Source: Achromobacter xylosoxidans A8 (GTDB lineage: Bacteria; Pseudomonadota; Gammaproteobacteria; Burkholderiales; Burkholderiaceae_B). From it: a stretch of 64,000 nucleotides of DNA. A program made the position numbers and the translations under genes. Shown here one piece after another: positions 21,559 through 29,816 of the stretch. Location of the stretch: the NCBI RefSeq assembly GCF_000165835.1, contig NC_014640.1, positions 3,472,001 to 3,536,000 of the forward strand. The letters run 5' to 3'. The first letter of the stretch is position 1; each line of letters begins with the position of its first letter. The notes under the pieces are model-generated. The model was not told the DNA's origin, did no database searches, and was given only the letters and a program-made list of their open reading frames with translations.

Positions 21559-23333
21559 CGCATGCCTACGCATCCGGCGCCACGCCGTTGGAGAGCGGCG
21601 TTACACGCTTTCGCCTGTGGGCGCCGTCTGCACCCGCAGGCCTGGCGCTCGAGGTCGAGGGCCATCCACCCATCGCCTTGCGCCCCGATCCGGACGGCTA
21701 CGTGCAAGCGGACGTGGACTGCCCCATAGGCGCCCGCTACCACTACCGCCTGAACGCCGACACCGTCGCGCCCGATCCCGCCTCGCGCCTGCAGCACGGC
21801 GACGTGCATGGCGACAGCGTGGTGGTCGCGCCGGATTCCTATCCATGGCGCTACGCGACCTGGCGGGGACGCCCCTGGGAAGAATCCGTCCTGTATGAGA
21901 CCCATGCCGGCCTGGAAGGCGGCTACGCGGGCCTGCTCGCGCGCCTGCCCGAGCTGGCGGCGCTGGGCGTCACGCTGCTGGAGCTCATGCCCATCGCCGA
22001 CTTCCCCGGCCCGCGCAACTGGGGTTATGACGGCGTGCTGCCCTATGCGCCCGACACCGCCTACGGCACGCCGGACGAACTCAAGCGCCTGATCGACGAG
22101 GCCCACGGCCTGGAGATGGGCGTCATGCTGGACGTGGTCTACAACCATTTCGGCCCCGACGGCAATTACCTGCCGCGTTACGCCGCGCCATTCTTCAGGA
22201 AAGACGTGGCCACCCCCTGGGGCGACGCGATCGATTTCCGCCAACCTGCGGTCAGCCAGTTCTTCAAGGACAACGCGCTGTACTGGCTCACGGAATATCG
22301 CTTCGACGGACTGCGCCTGGATGCCGTGCACGCGATTGCCGGCCATGAATGGCTGCATGAGCTCGCTCAATACCTGCGCCAACACATTCCTGGCGAGCGC
22401 TACGTGCATCTGGTGCTGGAAAACGACGACAACCGGGCCAGCCTGCTGCAGGGAGATTTCGATGCGCAATGGAACGATGACGCCCATCATGCCCTGCATT
22501 GCCTGCTGACCGGCGAGAGCCATGGCTACTACTCGGACTACAGCGCGCAGCCGGCCCAAGCCTTGGCGCGCTGCCTGGCCGAGGGCTGGCTGTATCAAGG
22601 GCAGCGTTCGCCATACCGTGGCGGGCAGGCGCGCGGCGAGCCCAGCGCGGCGCTTGCGCCCACCGCCTTCGTGCTGTTCCTGCAGAATCACGACCAGATC
22701 GGAAACCGGGCAGGCGGCGAACGCCTGGCCAGCCTGGTGGACAACCCTGCCCGGCTGCGGGCCGCAGTCGCCCTGCAGTTGCTGGCGCCGCAGATTCCGC
22801 TGATTTTCATGGGCGAGGAACGCGGTTCACGCACGCCGTTCCACTACTTCACCAGCCATGCCGACCCGGCCCTGGCGCAAGCGGTGCGCGAAGGCCGGCG
22901 GCGCGAGTTCTCGCGCTTTCCCGAATTCCAGGGCGCGGCCGCGCTGGCCGATCCGAACGACCCCGATACGTATCTCGCTAGCAAACCGCGGGCCAGCGCC
23001 GCGGACGCGCACGCCTGGATGCGAGACTACGCGGTGCTGCTGCATCTGCGTGCCCGCCTGATTGCGCCGCGACTGCCCGGCGCAACCAGCCTGGGCGCAG
23101 CCGCGATCGGCGAACGCGGCGTGTTCGCGCGCTGGGAGCTGGCCGGCGGCGCGCGGCTGACGGTCTATGCAAACTTCGGCCCCGACCGCCTGGCCTTGCC
23201 CGAGCCCTTGCAGGCCGGCCCCGAATCCCATGCCACGCTGCTTTTCGAATCGGTGGCGGGCGCGCGCGACGCGCTGGTCCAGCGCGAAGTGTGTGGCGAC
23301 AGCACGGTATGGCTGCTTGAGGAGCCGGCATGA
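21555..23333 (+). CDS. treZ: Malto-oligosyltrehalose trehalohydrolase
   Basis: This 592-residue GH13_10 enzyme releases trehalose from the end of a maltooligosyltrehalose chain. The N-terminal domain (TRFRLWAPSAPAGLALEVEG) is the family's beta module. The barrel has LYETHAG, DVVYNHFGPDGNYL, the nucleophile in GLRLDAVHAI (Asp256), acid/base in LVLENDDN (Glu289) and QNHDQIGNRAGGERL (Asp380). The ENDDN and NHDQIGNRA signatures separate TreZ from GlgB and GlgX. The ATG overlaps the glgX stop and its own stop overlaps the malQ ATG, so these genes are translationally coupled. With TreY it forms the standard two-step route from alpha-glucan to trehalose. Confidence 0.94.
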   Translation: MTHAYASGATPLESGVTRFRLWAPSAPAGLALEVEGHPPIALRPDPDGYVQADVDCPIGARYHYRLNADTVAPDPASRLQHGDVHGDSVVVAPDSYPWRYATWRGRPWEESVLYETHAGLEGGYAGLLARLPELAALGVTLLELMPIADFPGPRNWGYDGVLPYAPDTAYGTPDELKRLIDEAHGLEMGVMLDVVYNHFGPDGNYLPRYAAPFFRKDVATPWGDAIDFRQPAVSQFFKDNALYWLTEYRFDGLRLDAVHAIAGHEWLHELAQYLRQHIPGERYVHLVLENDDNRASLLQGDFDAQWNDDAHHALHCLLTGESHGYYSDYSAQPAQALARCLAEGWLYQGQRSPYRGGQARGEPSAALAPTAFVLFLQNHDQIGNRAGGERLASLVDNPARLRAAVALQLLAPQIPLIFMGEERGSRTPFHYFTSHADPALAQAVREGRRREFSRFPEFQGAAALADPNDPDTYLASKPRASAADAHAWMRDYAVLLHLRARLIAPRLPGATSLGAAAIGERGVFARWELAGGARLTVYANFGPDRLALPEPLQAGPESHATLLFESVAGARDALVQREVCGDSTVWLLEEPA

Positions 23334-25429
23334 GCGCGGCGCCTGCTGGCGATGTCGCCCTGTCCGCGCTGGCCGCCCGGGCCGGTATCGCCGAGCATTG
23401 GACCGACGCGCGCCAGCGCCCGCAACGTGTGTCGCCAGACACCCTGCGCCTGCTGCTGGCGGGCATGGGCCTGCCCGCCAGCAGCGCAGAGGACATCCGC
23501 GAGAGCGACCATCGTCTCGGCGCAGAAAACGTAGGCCTGCTGCCGCCCCTGCTGGTGACGCGCAGCGGCATGGCCACGCCCTTGCCCCCTGCCGCGCGTG
23601 GCCGCTATCGCATCGTGTGCGAATCCGGCGCGACCTGCGAGGGCAACATCACGGAAGACGGCCGCCTGACGGCGCCGGACGAGCCCGGCTATCACGCGCT
23701 GTATGCGGGTGCGGACCGGACCGTGCTTGCCGTCGCACCCATGCAGGCGCCAGGCCTGGAGCTGTTGACGGCAGCCGCCCGCCCGCGCGCCTGGGGACTT
23801 TGCGCGCAGGTCTACAGCCTGAGACGCGATGGGCCCGAAAACGTGGCCGGTGACGGCGGCTACGGCGACTTTGCCGCCCTGCGCGAACTGGCGGCTGCCG
23901 CCGCATCTGAAGGCGCCGACGCGCTTGCCATCAGCCCGGTGCATGCCATGTTCGCCGCCCAGCCGCAGCGCTGCAGCCCCTATGCGCCCTCCAGCCGCCT
24001 GTTCCTGAATACCCTGTATGCGGACCCTGCGGCAGTACTGGGCGTCGAAGCCCTGCGCCGCGCATCCGCGGATGTCGGCGCCGCGCCGCCCGCAACGCAT
24101 CTGATCGATTGGCCGGCAGCAGGCGCGCGGCGGCAGCGCCTGCTGCGCACACTGCATCGGCAGTTCCGCGCCACCGGCCCGGAGGATTGCCGCCTGCGTT
24201 ACGACGCCTACTGCGCGCTGCGCGGCAAGGCGTTGCGCGACCATGCCGTGTTCGAAGCCCTGCATGCCGCCCAGGTGGCGCGCAACGCCGCCTCCCTGCC
24301 CTGGACGCAGTGGGCGGCAGGCCTGCGCGATCCGGACTCGGCCGAGGTCGAGCGCTACGCGCAGCAGCATCCTGAAGAAGTCGACTTCCATCGGTTCGCC
24401 CAATGGCTGGCAGCCGAGAGCCTGGCCGGCGCGCAAGACGCGGCGCGCCAGGCCGGCATGCGCGTGGGCTTGATCGCGGACCTGGCCGTCGGCGACAGTC
24501 CGGATGGCAGCCACGCCTGGAGCCGGCAGACCGACCTGATGTCGGGACTGTCCATCGGCGCGCCGCCCGACATCCACAACCCTCAAGGGCAGTACTGGAA
24601 CCTGACCGCGTTCTCGCCCCGCGCGATGCATGCCCAGGGGTTTGCGGCCTTCATCGATATGCTGCGCGCGTCCCTGGCCCATGCCGGCGGGCTGCGCATC
24701 GACCACATCCTGGGCATGGCACGGCTGTGGCTGGTGCCCGACGGCCTTGCCGCTGGCGCCGGCGCCTACCTGCGCTATCCGCTGCGCGAACTGCTGGCGC
24801 TGACGGCGCTCGAGGCCTGGCGCCATCGGGCCCTGGCCATCGGCGAGAACCTGGGCACCGTGCCGGACGGCTTCAACCGCGACCTGGCGGATCACGGCAT
24901 TCTGGGCATGAATGTGCTGTGGTTCATGCGGCGGGAGGCGGACGTTGCGGCTGAGCAAACCATGCCGGACGCGCCGGAACCCTTTCTAGCCCCCGAAGCC
25001 TGGCCCGCCGAGGCCGTGGCCATGACCAGCACCCACGATCTGCCTACCTTGCGCGGCTGGTGGGCCGAGCGCGACATCGATGTGCGCGCCAAACTGAACT
25101 TGCTGGGCGCGGAGGATGACGAAACGTCGCTGCGGCGCTGCCGGCGGATGGACCGCAGCTTGCTGGCGCAGGCCATGGGCTGTCCCGCCGAACCCGCGCA
25201 GGCGCCATTGGCGGACATGCTGCGCTTCGTATCTTCCAGCCCCTGCCCGCTGCTGCTGGTTCCCATGGAGGATCTGGCGGGCGAGTTGGAACAGCCAAAC
25301 CTGCCCGGCACCATCAACGAGCACCCCAATTGGCGTCAGCGCCTGCCGGCGGGCAGCCAGGCTTGTCTTGCCGACGCCGCGGTGCAGTCGCGGTTGCAAG
25401 CCATGCGCTGCGGGCGGGGCCGGCCATGA
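23330..25429 (+). CDS. malQ: 4-alpha-glucanotransferase (amylomaltase)
   Basis: The 699-residue protein is a GH77 enzyme of the long, E. coli MalQ-like size class with an N-terminal extension of about 140 residues. Barrel motifs are NPQGQYWNLTAFSP, the nucleophile in GLRIDHILGMARLWL (Asp458), acid/base in AIGENLGTVPDG (Glu506) and the third acid in TSTHDLPTLRGWW (Asp570). It disproportionates maltodextrins, shuffling glucose and short chains between molecules, and so can recycle stubs left by GlgX and TreY/TreZ. It is coupled to treZ in front and treY behind by ATGA overlaps. Confidence 0.94.
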   Translation: MSAAPAGDVALSALAARAGIAEHWTDARQRPQRVSPDTLRLLLAGMGLPASSAEDIRESDHRLGAENVGLLPPLLVTRSGMATPLPPAARGRYRIVCESGATCEGNITEDGRLTAPDEPGYHALYAGADRTVLAVAPMQAPGLELLTAAARPRAWGLCAQVYSLRRDGPENVAGDGGYGDFAALRELAAAAASEGADALAISPVHAMFAAQPQRCSPYAPSSRLFLNTLYADPAAVLGVEALRRASADVGAAPPATHLIDWPAAGARRQRLLRTLHRQFRATGPEDCRLRYDAYCALRGKALRDHAVFEALHAAQVARNAASLPWTQWAAGLRDPDSAEVERYAQQHPEEVDFHRFAQWLAAESLAGAQDAARQAGMRVGLIADLAVGDSPDGSHAWSRQTDLMSGLSIGAPPDIHNPQGQYWNLTAFSPRAMHAQGFAAFIDMLRASLAHAGGLRIDHILGMARLWLVPDGLAAGAGAYLRYPLRELLALTALEAWRHRALAIGENLGTVPDGFNRDLADHGILGMNVLWFMRREADVAAEQTMPDAPEPFLAPEAWPAEAVAMTSTHDLPTLRGWWAERDIDVRAKLNLLGAEDDETSLRRCRRMDRSLLAQAMGCPAEPAQAPLADMLRFVSSSPCPLLLVPMEDLAGELEQPNLPGTINEHPNWRQRLPAGSQACLADAAVQSRLQAMRCGRGRP

Positions 25430-28128
25430 GCCTGCCGCGCGCCACCGCCCGGCTGCAGCTGCATGCCGGCTACACCTTGCACGACGCCCGCGCCTGCGTC
25501 GACTATTACGCCGACCTTGGCGTGACCCATCTGTACCTGTCACCGATCACCCGCGCCCGCACCGGCTCCACCCACGGCTACGACGTGGTCGACCACGCCA
25601 TGGTCAATCCGGAGCTGGGCGGCGAGCCCGCGCTCCGGGACCTCGCCCAGGCCGCGCGTCGGCGCGGATTGGGCCTCATCGCAGACATCGTCCCCAATCA
25701 CATGGCGGCCCATCCCGACAATGCCTGGTGGCGCGATGTGCTGGAGCATGGCGCGGCAAGCGCGCACGCGCGCTGCTTCGACATCAGTTGGGATGGCCCG
25801 GACCCGGCGCTGCGCGGCAAGGTCCTGCTGCCCATCCTGCCCGAGCCCTATGGCGTGGCGTTGGCCCAAGGCGTCATGCGGCTGCGGCACGACGCCGACA
25901 GCGGACGGATCGAACTGGAGGTGGCGGGCCTGCGCTATCCGGTGGCGCCGGAGTCGATTCCACGCAGGCTGGAGCCGCAAACCCTGCTGCGCCGATATGA
26001 TCCCGCCCGCGCAGCTGGCCGCGAACGCCTGCACCGCTTGCTGGAATGCCAGCATTACCGGCTGGCCTGGTGGCGCAGCGCCGCCGACCAGATCAACTGG
26101 CGGCGCTTCTTCGAGATCAGCGAACTCGTGGGCGTGCGGATCGAAGACGAAGCCGTATTCGATGCCGTGCATGCGCTGGCGCTGCGTCTGTATGCGCAGG
26201 GCGTGCTGGACGGGCTGCGCATCGACCACATCGATGGTCTGGCCGCGCCGGGCGCCTACCTGCGCCGCCTGAACCAGCGCCTGGGCGCAGCGGGCGCCAG
26301 CCGTCCGCCTTCCTGCGCGCAAGCGCAAGCCTATCTGGTGGCGGAGAAAATCCTGGCGCCGGACGAATCGCCCGATCCGCGCTGGCCGCTGCACGGCACC
26401 ACCGGCTATGACTTCATGGACCAGGTCAGCGCGTTGTTGCACGACCCTGACGCCGAGGCGCCGCTGCGCGCGTTCTGGCAACTGCTGACGGGCGACCTGC
26501 GCACGCCGCAGCTGCAGCTGGAGGCCGCTCGCACGCGCATGCTGGAGCGGCATTTTCCGGCCGAACGGTTGGCGCTGGTCCGCAGCCTGGAACGGATGGC
26601 GCGGCAACGCCGCCAGACCCGCGACTGGAGCGCGGTATCGATAGACCGCGCGCTGTCCGCGTGGCTCACCGCCTTCCCCGTGTACCGGACCTACGCCGAG
26701 GACGGCGGGCGCAGCGGCGCGGATCGTCGTTGTTGCGATAGCGCCGGTCAGCGGGCGGCGGCACTGTTGAACGCCCTGCCCGGCTCGGCGGACGCAGCCC
26801 TGCTGGCGCAGTTGGACCGCTGGCTGGACGGCGGCGCTGCCAGGCATGCGACACCGGAACACCGGAATGGGTCACCTCGGCACGCCGAAACCGAGGCGGC
26901 CGAAGCCTTGCGGCGGTTCCAGCAACTGACGCCGCCGCTGGCCGCCAAGGCGCTCGAAGACACCCTGTTCTACCGCTACGGCCCGCTGCTGTCGCGCAAT
27001 GAAGTCGGCGCATCGCCCGCGCGATTCGCGTTGCCGCCCGAGGCCTTTCTTGGCCTGGTCCAGGCCCGCGCGGACGACTTCCCCCATGCCATGCTGGCCA
27101 CCGCGACGCATGACCACAAGCGCGGCGAAGACACGAGGGCCCGGCTGGCCGTGCTGTCGGAAATGCCGGAACAATGGCGCAAGACCGCTTACCGTTGGAT
27201 CCAGGCCCTGCCGGACGACGGCCGCCTTTCTTTGGCGGATCGCTACATGCTCGTGCAGACGCTGGTGGGCGCATGGCCGGCGGATTGGACCGCAGACGCG
27301 ATTGAATGCAAGGCCGAGGTCGTGGCCGGCTGGATCGAACGCGTGGCGCAGTGGCAGCTCAAGGCTCTGCGCGAAGCGAAAATCCACACCAGCTGGACCG
27401 ATCCGGATCCCGCATATGAAAACGCGGCGCGCGCCGCGCTTGCTTTCCTGCGGGATTCGGGACCAGGACGCCGCCTGTTGGCGGAAATGGCTGCCTATGC
27501 CTTGCAGTTGGCTCCGGCGGGCATGATCAACAGCCTCGCGCAGACGCTCTTGCGCAACACGCTGCCCGGCGTGCCGGACTTGTACCAGGGAACGGAGCTA
27601 TGGGACTACAGCCTGGTCGACCCCGACAACCGGCGCGCCGTGGACTATCCGAGGCGAATCGCCATGCTCGCCGAGGCCCAGGCTCTGGCCGCGGAAGGCG
27701 GAATTTGCACGCGGGAATCGGATTGGCGCAGCGGCGCGGTCAAGCAGGCGCTGATCCAGCGACTGCTGGCGGCGCGCCAGCGTCATCCCGCATTATCCAG
27801 TCATGGAGGATGCGTCGCGCTGACGGTGGCGGGGCCGAACGCGCGGCATCTGCTCGCCTGGCTGCGGCGTCATGAAGATGGGACTGCGCTGATCGTTGCC
27901 CCGCGGCTATGCGCGAGCCGGCTGTCCGGCTACGCGAGCGGCGAGCCTGCGGCAGCGCGCGGGTTCTGGGCGGGCACGGTCATCCAGTTGCCTGACGCCA
28001 TCAGGAACGGAGCCTGGCGCGATGCCGTGAGCGGCGTCCCGGTGCAGCCCGGTCCGGATGGCGCGCTGCATCTGCATGACCTGCTGCGCGAGCTGCCGGT
28101 AGCTTTATGCCTGTCCCTCCATCCTTGA
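25426..28128 (+). CDS. treY: Malto-oligosyltrehalose synthase
   Basis: The 900-residue protein is a GH13_26 enzyme that isomerises the reducing-end glucose of a maltodextrin to make a terminal trehalose unit. Its N-terminus ATARLQLHAGYTLHDARA followed by YLSPITRARTGSTHGYDVVD is diagnostic for TreY. Later motifs are GLRIDHIDGLAAP (nucleophile Asp267), YLVAEKIL (acid/base Glu307) and the characteristic TATHDHKRGEDTRAR. The last segment NTLPGVPDLYQGTELWDYSLVDPDNRR is also typical. I chose the ATG at 25426 because it overlaps the malQ stop; the same frame is open further upstream inside malQ. It is the last gene of the operon, 35 bases before a strong hairpin. Confidence 0.95.
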   Translation: MSLPRATARLQLHAGYTLHDARACVDYYADLGVTHLYLSPITRARTGSTHGYDVVDHAMVNPELGGEPALRDLAQAARRRGLGLIADIVPNHMAAHPDNAWWRDVLEHGAASAHARCFDISWDGPDPALRGKVLLPILPEPYGVALAQGVMRLRHDADSGRIELEVAGLRYPVAPESIPRRLEPQTLLRRYDPARAAGRERLHRLLECQHYRLAWWRSAADQINWRRFFEISELVGVRIEDEAVFDAVHALALRLYAQGVLDGLRIDHIDGLAAPGAYLRRLNQRLGAAGASRPPSCAQAQAYLVAEKILAPDESPDPRWPLHGTTGYDFMDQVSALLHDPDAEAPLRAFWQLLTGDLRTPQLQLEAARTRMLERHFPAERLALVRSLERMARQRRQTRDWSAVSIDRALSAWLTAFPVYRTYAEDGGRSGADRRCCDSAGQRAAALLNALPGSADAALLAQLDRWLDGGAARHATPEHRNGSPRHAETEAAEALRRFQQLTPPLAAKALEDTLFYRYGPLLSRNEVGASPARFALPPEAFLGLVQARADDFPHAMLATATHDHKRGEDTRARLAVLSEMPEQWRKTAYRWIQALPDDGRLSLADRYMLVQTLVGAWPADWTADAIECKAEVVAGWIERVAQWQLKALREAKIHTSWTDPDPAYENAARAALAFLRDSGPGRRLLAEMAAYALQLAPAGMINSLAQTLLRNTLPGVPDLYQGTELWDYSLVDPDNRRAVDYPRRIAMLAEAQALAAEGGICTRESDWRSGAVKQALIQRLLAARQRHPALSSHGGCVALTVAGPNARHLLAWLRRHEDGTALIVAPRLCASRLSGYASGEPAAARGFWAGTVIQLPDAIRNGAWRDAVSGVPVQPGPDGALHLHDLLRELPVALCLSLHP

Positions 28129-28163
28129 GGAGGAAGTCCCGCGTAAATGCCGTCCATGAATAA

Positions 28164-28197
28164 ACGGCCTTGTCCGCCCACAGCGGGACAAGGCCGT
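28164..28197 (+). terminator. Hairpin terminator after the glycan operon
   Basis: ACGGCCTTGTCC (28164-28175) and GGACAAGGCCGT (28186-28197) form a perfect 12-bp stem with a 10-base loop, 35 bases after the treY stop. Only a short CTT follows, so termination may be partly factor-dependent. The symmetric stem could also serve the convergent small gene that ends at 28252. Confidence 0.75.
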
Positions 28198-28251
28198 CTT
28201 GCTACCGCGATACCCGCCCGACTATGGGGCCCGGAACACGCGGTCTACGAG

Positions 28252-28431
28252 TCAGCGCGGCATCTTGCTTTGCTGCCCGGGGTTCTGGCCAGGCTGTTGC
28301 CGGTCTTTATCGGCATGCTGGCCGGATTGGCCGGGCTGCTGCTGCCCAGGCTGATTGCGGTCCTTGGGGTTTTCCTGGGCCTGTTGCTTCTGCTGCTGCT
28401 TTTGCTGGTCGGGCTGGTTCTGATTGGGCAT
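28252..28431 (-). CDS. Small Gln/Pro-rich disordered protein
   Basis: A 59-residue protein, MPNQNQPDQQKQQQKQQ at the N-terminus and then alternating Gln, Pro, Gly, Asp and Lys; more than a third of residues are Gln. No domain, signal peptide or membrane segment is visible, and I do not recognise a family. AGGAG lies seven bases before the ATG at 28431, and a sigma-54-like element with correct orientation lies 46-61 bases upstream, which argues that this is a real gene. The coding sequence on the + strand would be a poly-Leu run, so the opposite reading is a shadow. Its composition is like that of hydrophilic stress proteins, but no function can be given. Confidence 0.65.
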   Translation of the reverse strand: MPNQNQPDQQKQQQKQQAQENPKDRNQPGQQQPGQSGQHADKDRQQPGQNPGQQSKMPR

Positions 28432-28476
28432 TGCAAGTCTCCTGGAAGACGGAAAAAACTCCGCCACCTTCCATAC

Positions 28477-28492
28477 AGCAACCCGCGTGCCC
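28477..28492 (-). promoter_or_regulatory. Candidate sigma-54 promoter of the Gln-rich small protein
   Basis: On the minus strand GGGCACG (28492-28486), four bases, TTGCT (28481-28477) match the sigma-54 consensus with only the first base changed (G for T). Predicted transcription start is near 28466, leaving a leader of about 35 bases that contains the AGGAG of the gene at 28431. Confidence 0.7.
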
Positions 28493-28596
28493 AAACCCCG
28501 GTGACCCAGCCCTCGCACCGGGCGAGCATGGGGGGGACGCAAGGCCCGAGGGTAAAGTCCGGTCCAGCAGGTAAAAATTGCGCTTGGTGGCCCGCG

Positions 28597-29508
28597 CTAT
28601 TGCGTGGCCACGTGCCGTTTGCCGCGCGCGGACTGCGCCTCCTGGGAGGCATCGTAGGTATCGAGCCAGGACGAGGTATAGGCGGCGGGCGCGGCCAGCG
28701 GCTCGCCCTGATCGCGCTGCGTGCGCAGGCGGACCATCAATTCGTCCAGCGGCATGGGACGGCCCAGCGCGAAGCCCTGCCCGTAACGGCAGCCGGCGGC
28801 GCGCAAGGCGGGAATGTCCGCCACGTTTTCGACGCCTTCGGCCACTACGCGGCGGCCCAGCCGGTTGGCCAGTTCGGCGGCGGTGCGCAGCACTTCGAAC
28901 GCGACAGCGCTGCGGCGCATGCGCGTGACGAAATACTGGTCGATCTTGACTTCCGATAGCGGCAGCGCCGACAGCAGCTTCAACGACGCATGGCCGGTGC
29001 CGAAATCGTCCAGACTGACTTCACAGCCCGCGTTTTCGAGCTTCAGCAGCGTCGCGCGCAGCACGTCGAGTTCACGGATGGGCTGGTCTTCGGTCAGTTC
29101 CACCCGCACCAGCGACGCCGGCAGTTCCGCCGCGTAGATGCGGTCCAGCAGGAAGTCGACGGCGGCCTCGTCCGACAAGGTGGAGGCAGGCGCATTGATG
29201 GCCACGGGAATCGCGATGCCGGCGCGCCGCATGGTCAGCAGCATGTCTATCACCCGCAGGCAGACGCGCTCGAACAGCATCTTATCCAGCCCCAGGCGGT
29301 TGACCGCAGGGATGAATTCGGACGGCATGATGATGCCCAGCCGCCGATGCCGCCAGCGCGCCAGCGCTTCGGCGGATACGATCCTGCCCGTCAGCAAGTC
29401 CACCTGCGGCTGCAACAACATGCGCAGGCCATCCTTGCCGGTGATCATGGCGGCGATCTCGTCGTCGCTCGCCACCGAGTCTGTGGAAGCCTCGTGATTC
29501 GACGTCAT
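28597..29508 (-). CDS. EAL-domain cyclic-di-GMP phosphodiesterase
   Basis: The 303-residue protein is a stand-alone EAL domain (about residues 20-265) with a short N-terminal lead and a C-terminal tail of ~40 residues. The catalytic set is complete: EALARW (the EAL motif), AINAPAS (Asn), ELTEDQP (Glu), LDDFGTG (two Asp, loop 6), KIDQYF (Lys) and AEGVEN (Glu). It should hydrolyse c-di-GMP to pGpG in the cytoplasm. The ATG at 29508 has AAGGAG seven bases upstream, while the longer frame to 29613 lacks one. It is closely similar in motif layout to the EAL domain of the REC-EAL protein at 53893-55119. No GGDEF protein lies in the window. Confidence 0.88.
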   Translation of the reverse strand: MTSNHEASTDSVASDDEIAAMITGKDGLRMLLQPQVDLLTGRIVSAEALARWRHRRLGIIMPSEFIPAVNRLGLDKMLFERVCLRVIDMLLTMRRAGIAIPVAINAPASTLSDEAAVDFLLDRIYAAELPASLVRVELTEDQPIRELDVLRATLLKLENAGCEVSLDDFGTGHASLKLLSALPLSEVKIDQYFVTRMRRSAVAFEVLRTAAELANRLGRRVVAEGVENVADIPALRAAGCRYGQGFALGRPMPLDELMVRLRTQRDQGEPLAAPAAYTSSWLDTYDASQEAQSARGKRHVATQ

Positions 29509-29816
29509 GTCGACACTCCTTGCGCGCCCCTGGGCGTTAACCTGCGCTGTCCGGGCGCAGAAAGAGGCACATTGGACTGAGTATTCCCAGCTACAGCGCT
29601 TTTTGTATGCCATTTCCAGACTTTGTTCCAGGCAATTCTGCGCTCCTGCGGCGGCAAAGTCACATATATGTATCCAGACGTATTAAGCTGCTCGGATTCA
29701 TGAACAAGGCCGCAATCTCCGGCGCCCCGGCCGCCCCTCGCCGAAATGCCTTGTCGACATGGTAGGGTTGGCGTCCTTCGCCCTGCCGGGCCCACCTCCG
29801 CTGCTGTACTCCTAGC
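29509..29816. other. Gene-free 308-base divergent spacer
   Basis: This stretch separates the EAL gene (minus) from the FUSC gene (plus). It is noticeably more AT-rich than the flanks (for example 29665-29690, containing CATATATGTAT), as expected for divergent promoters. I saw no sigma-54 element, no strong inverted repeat and no convincing small gene. Confidence 0.6.
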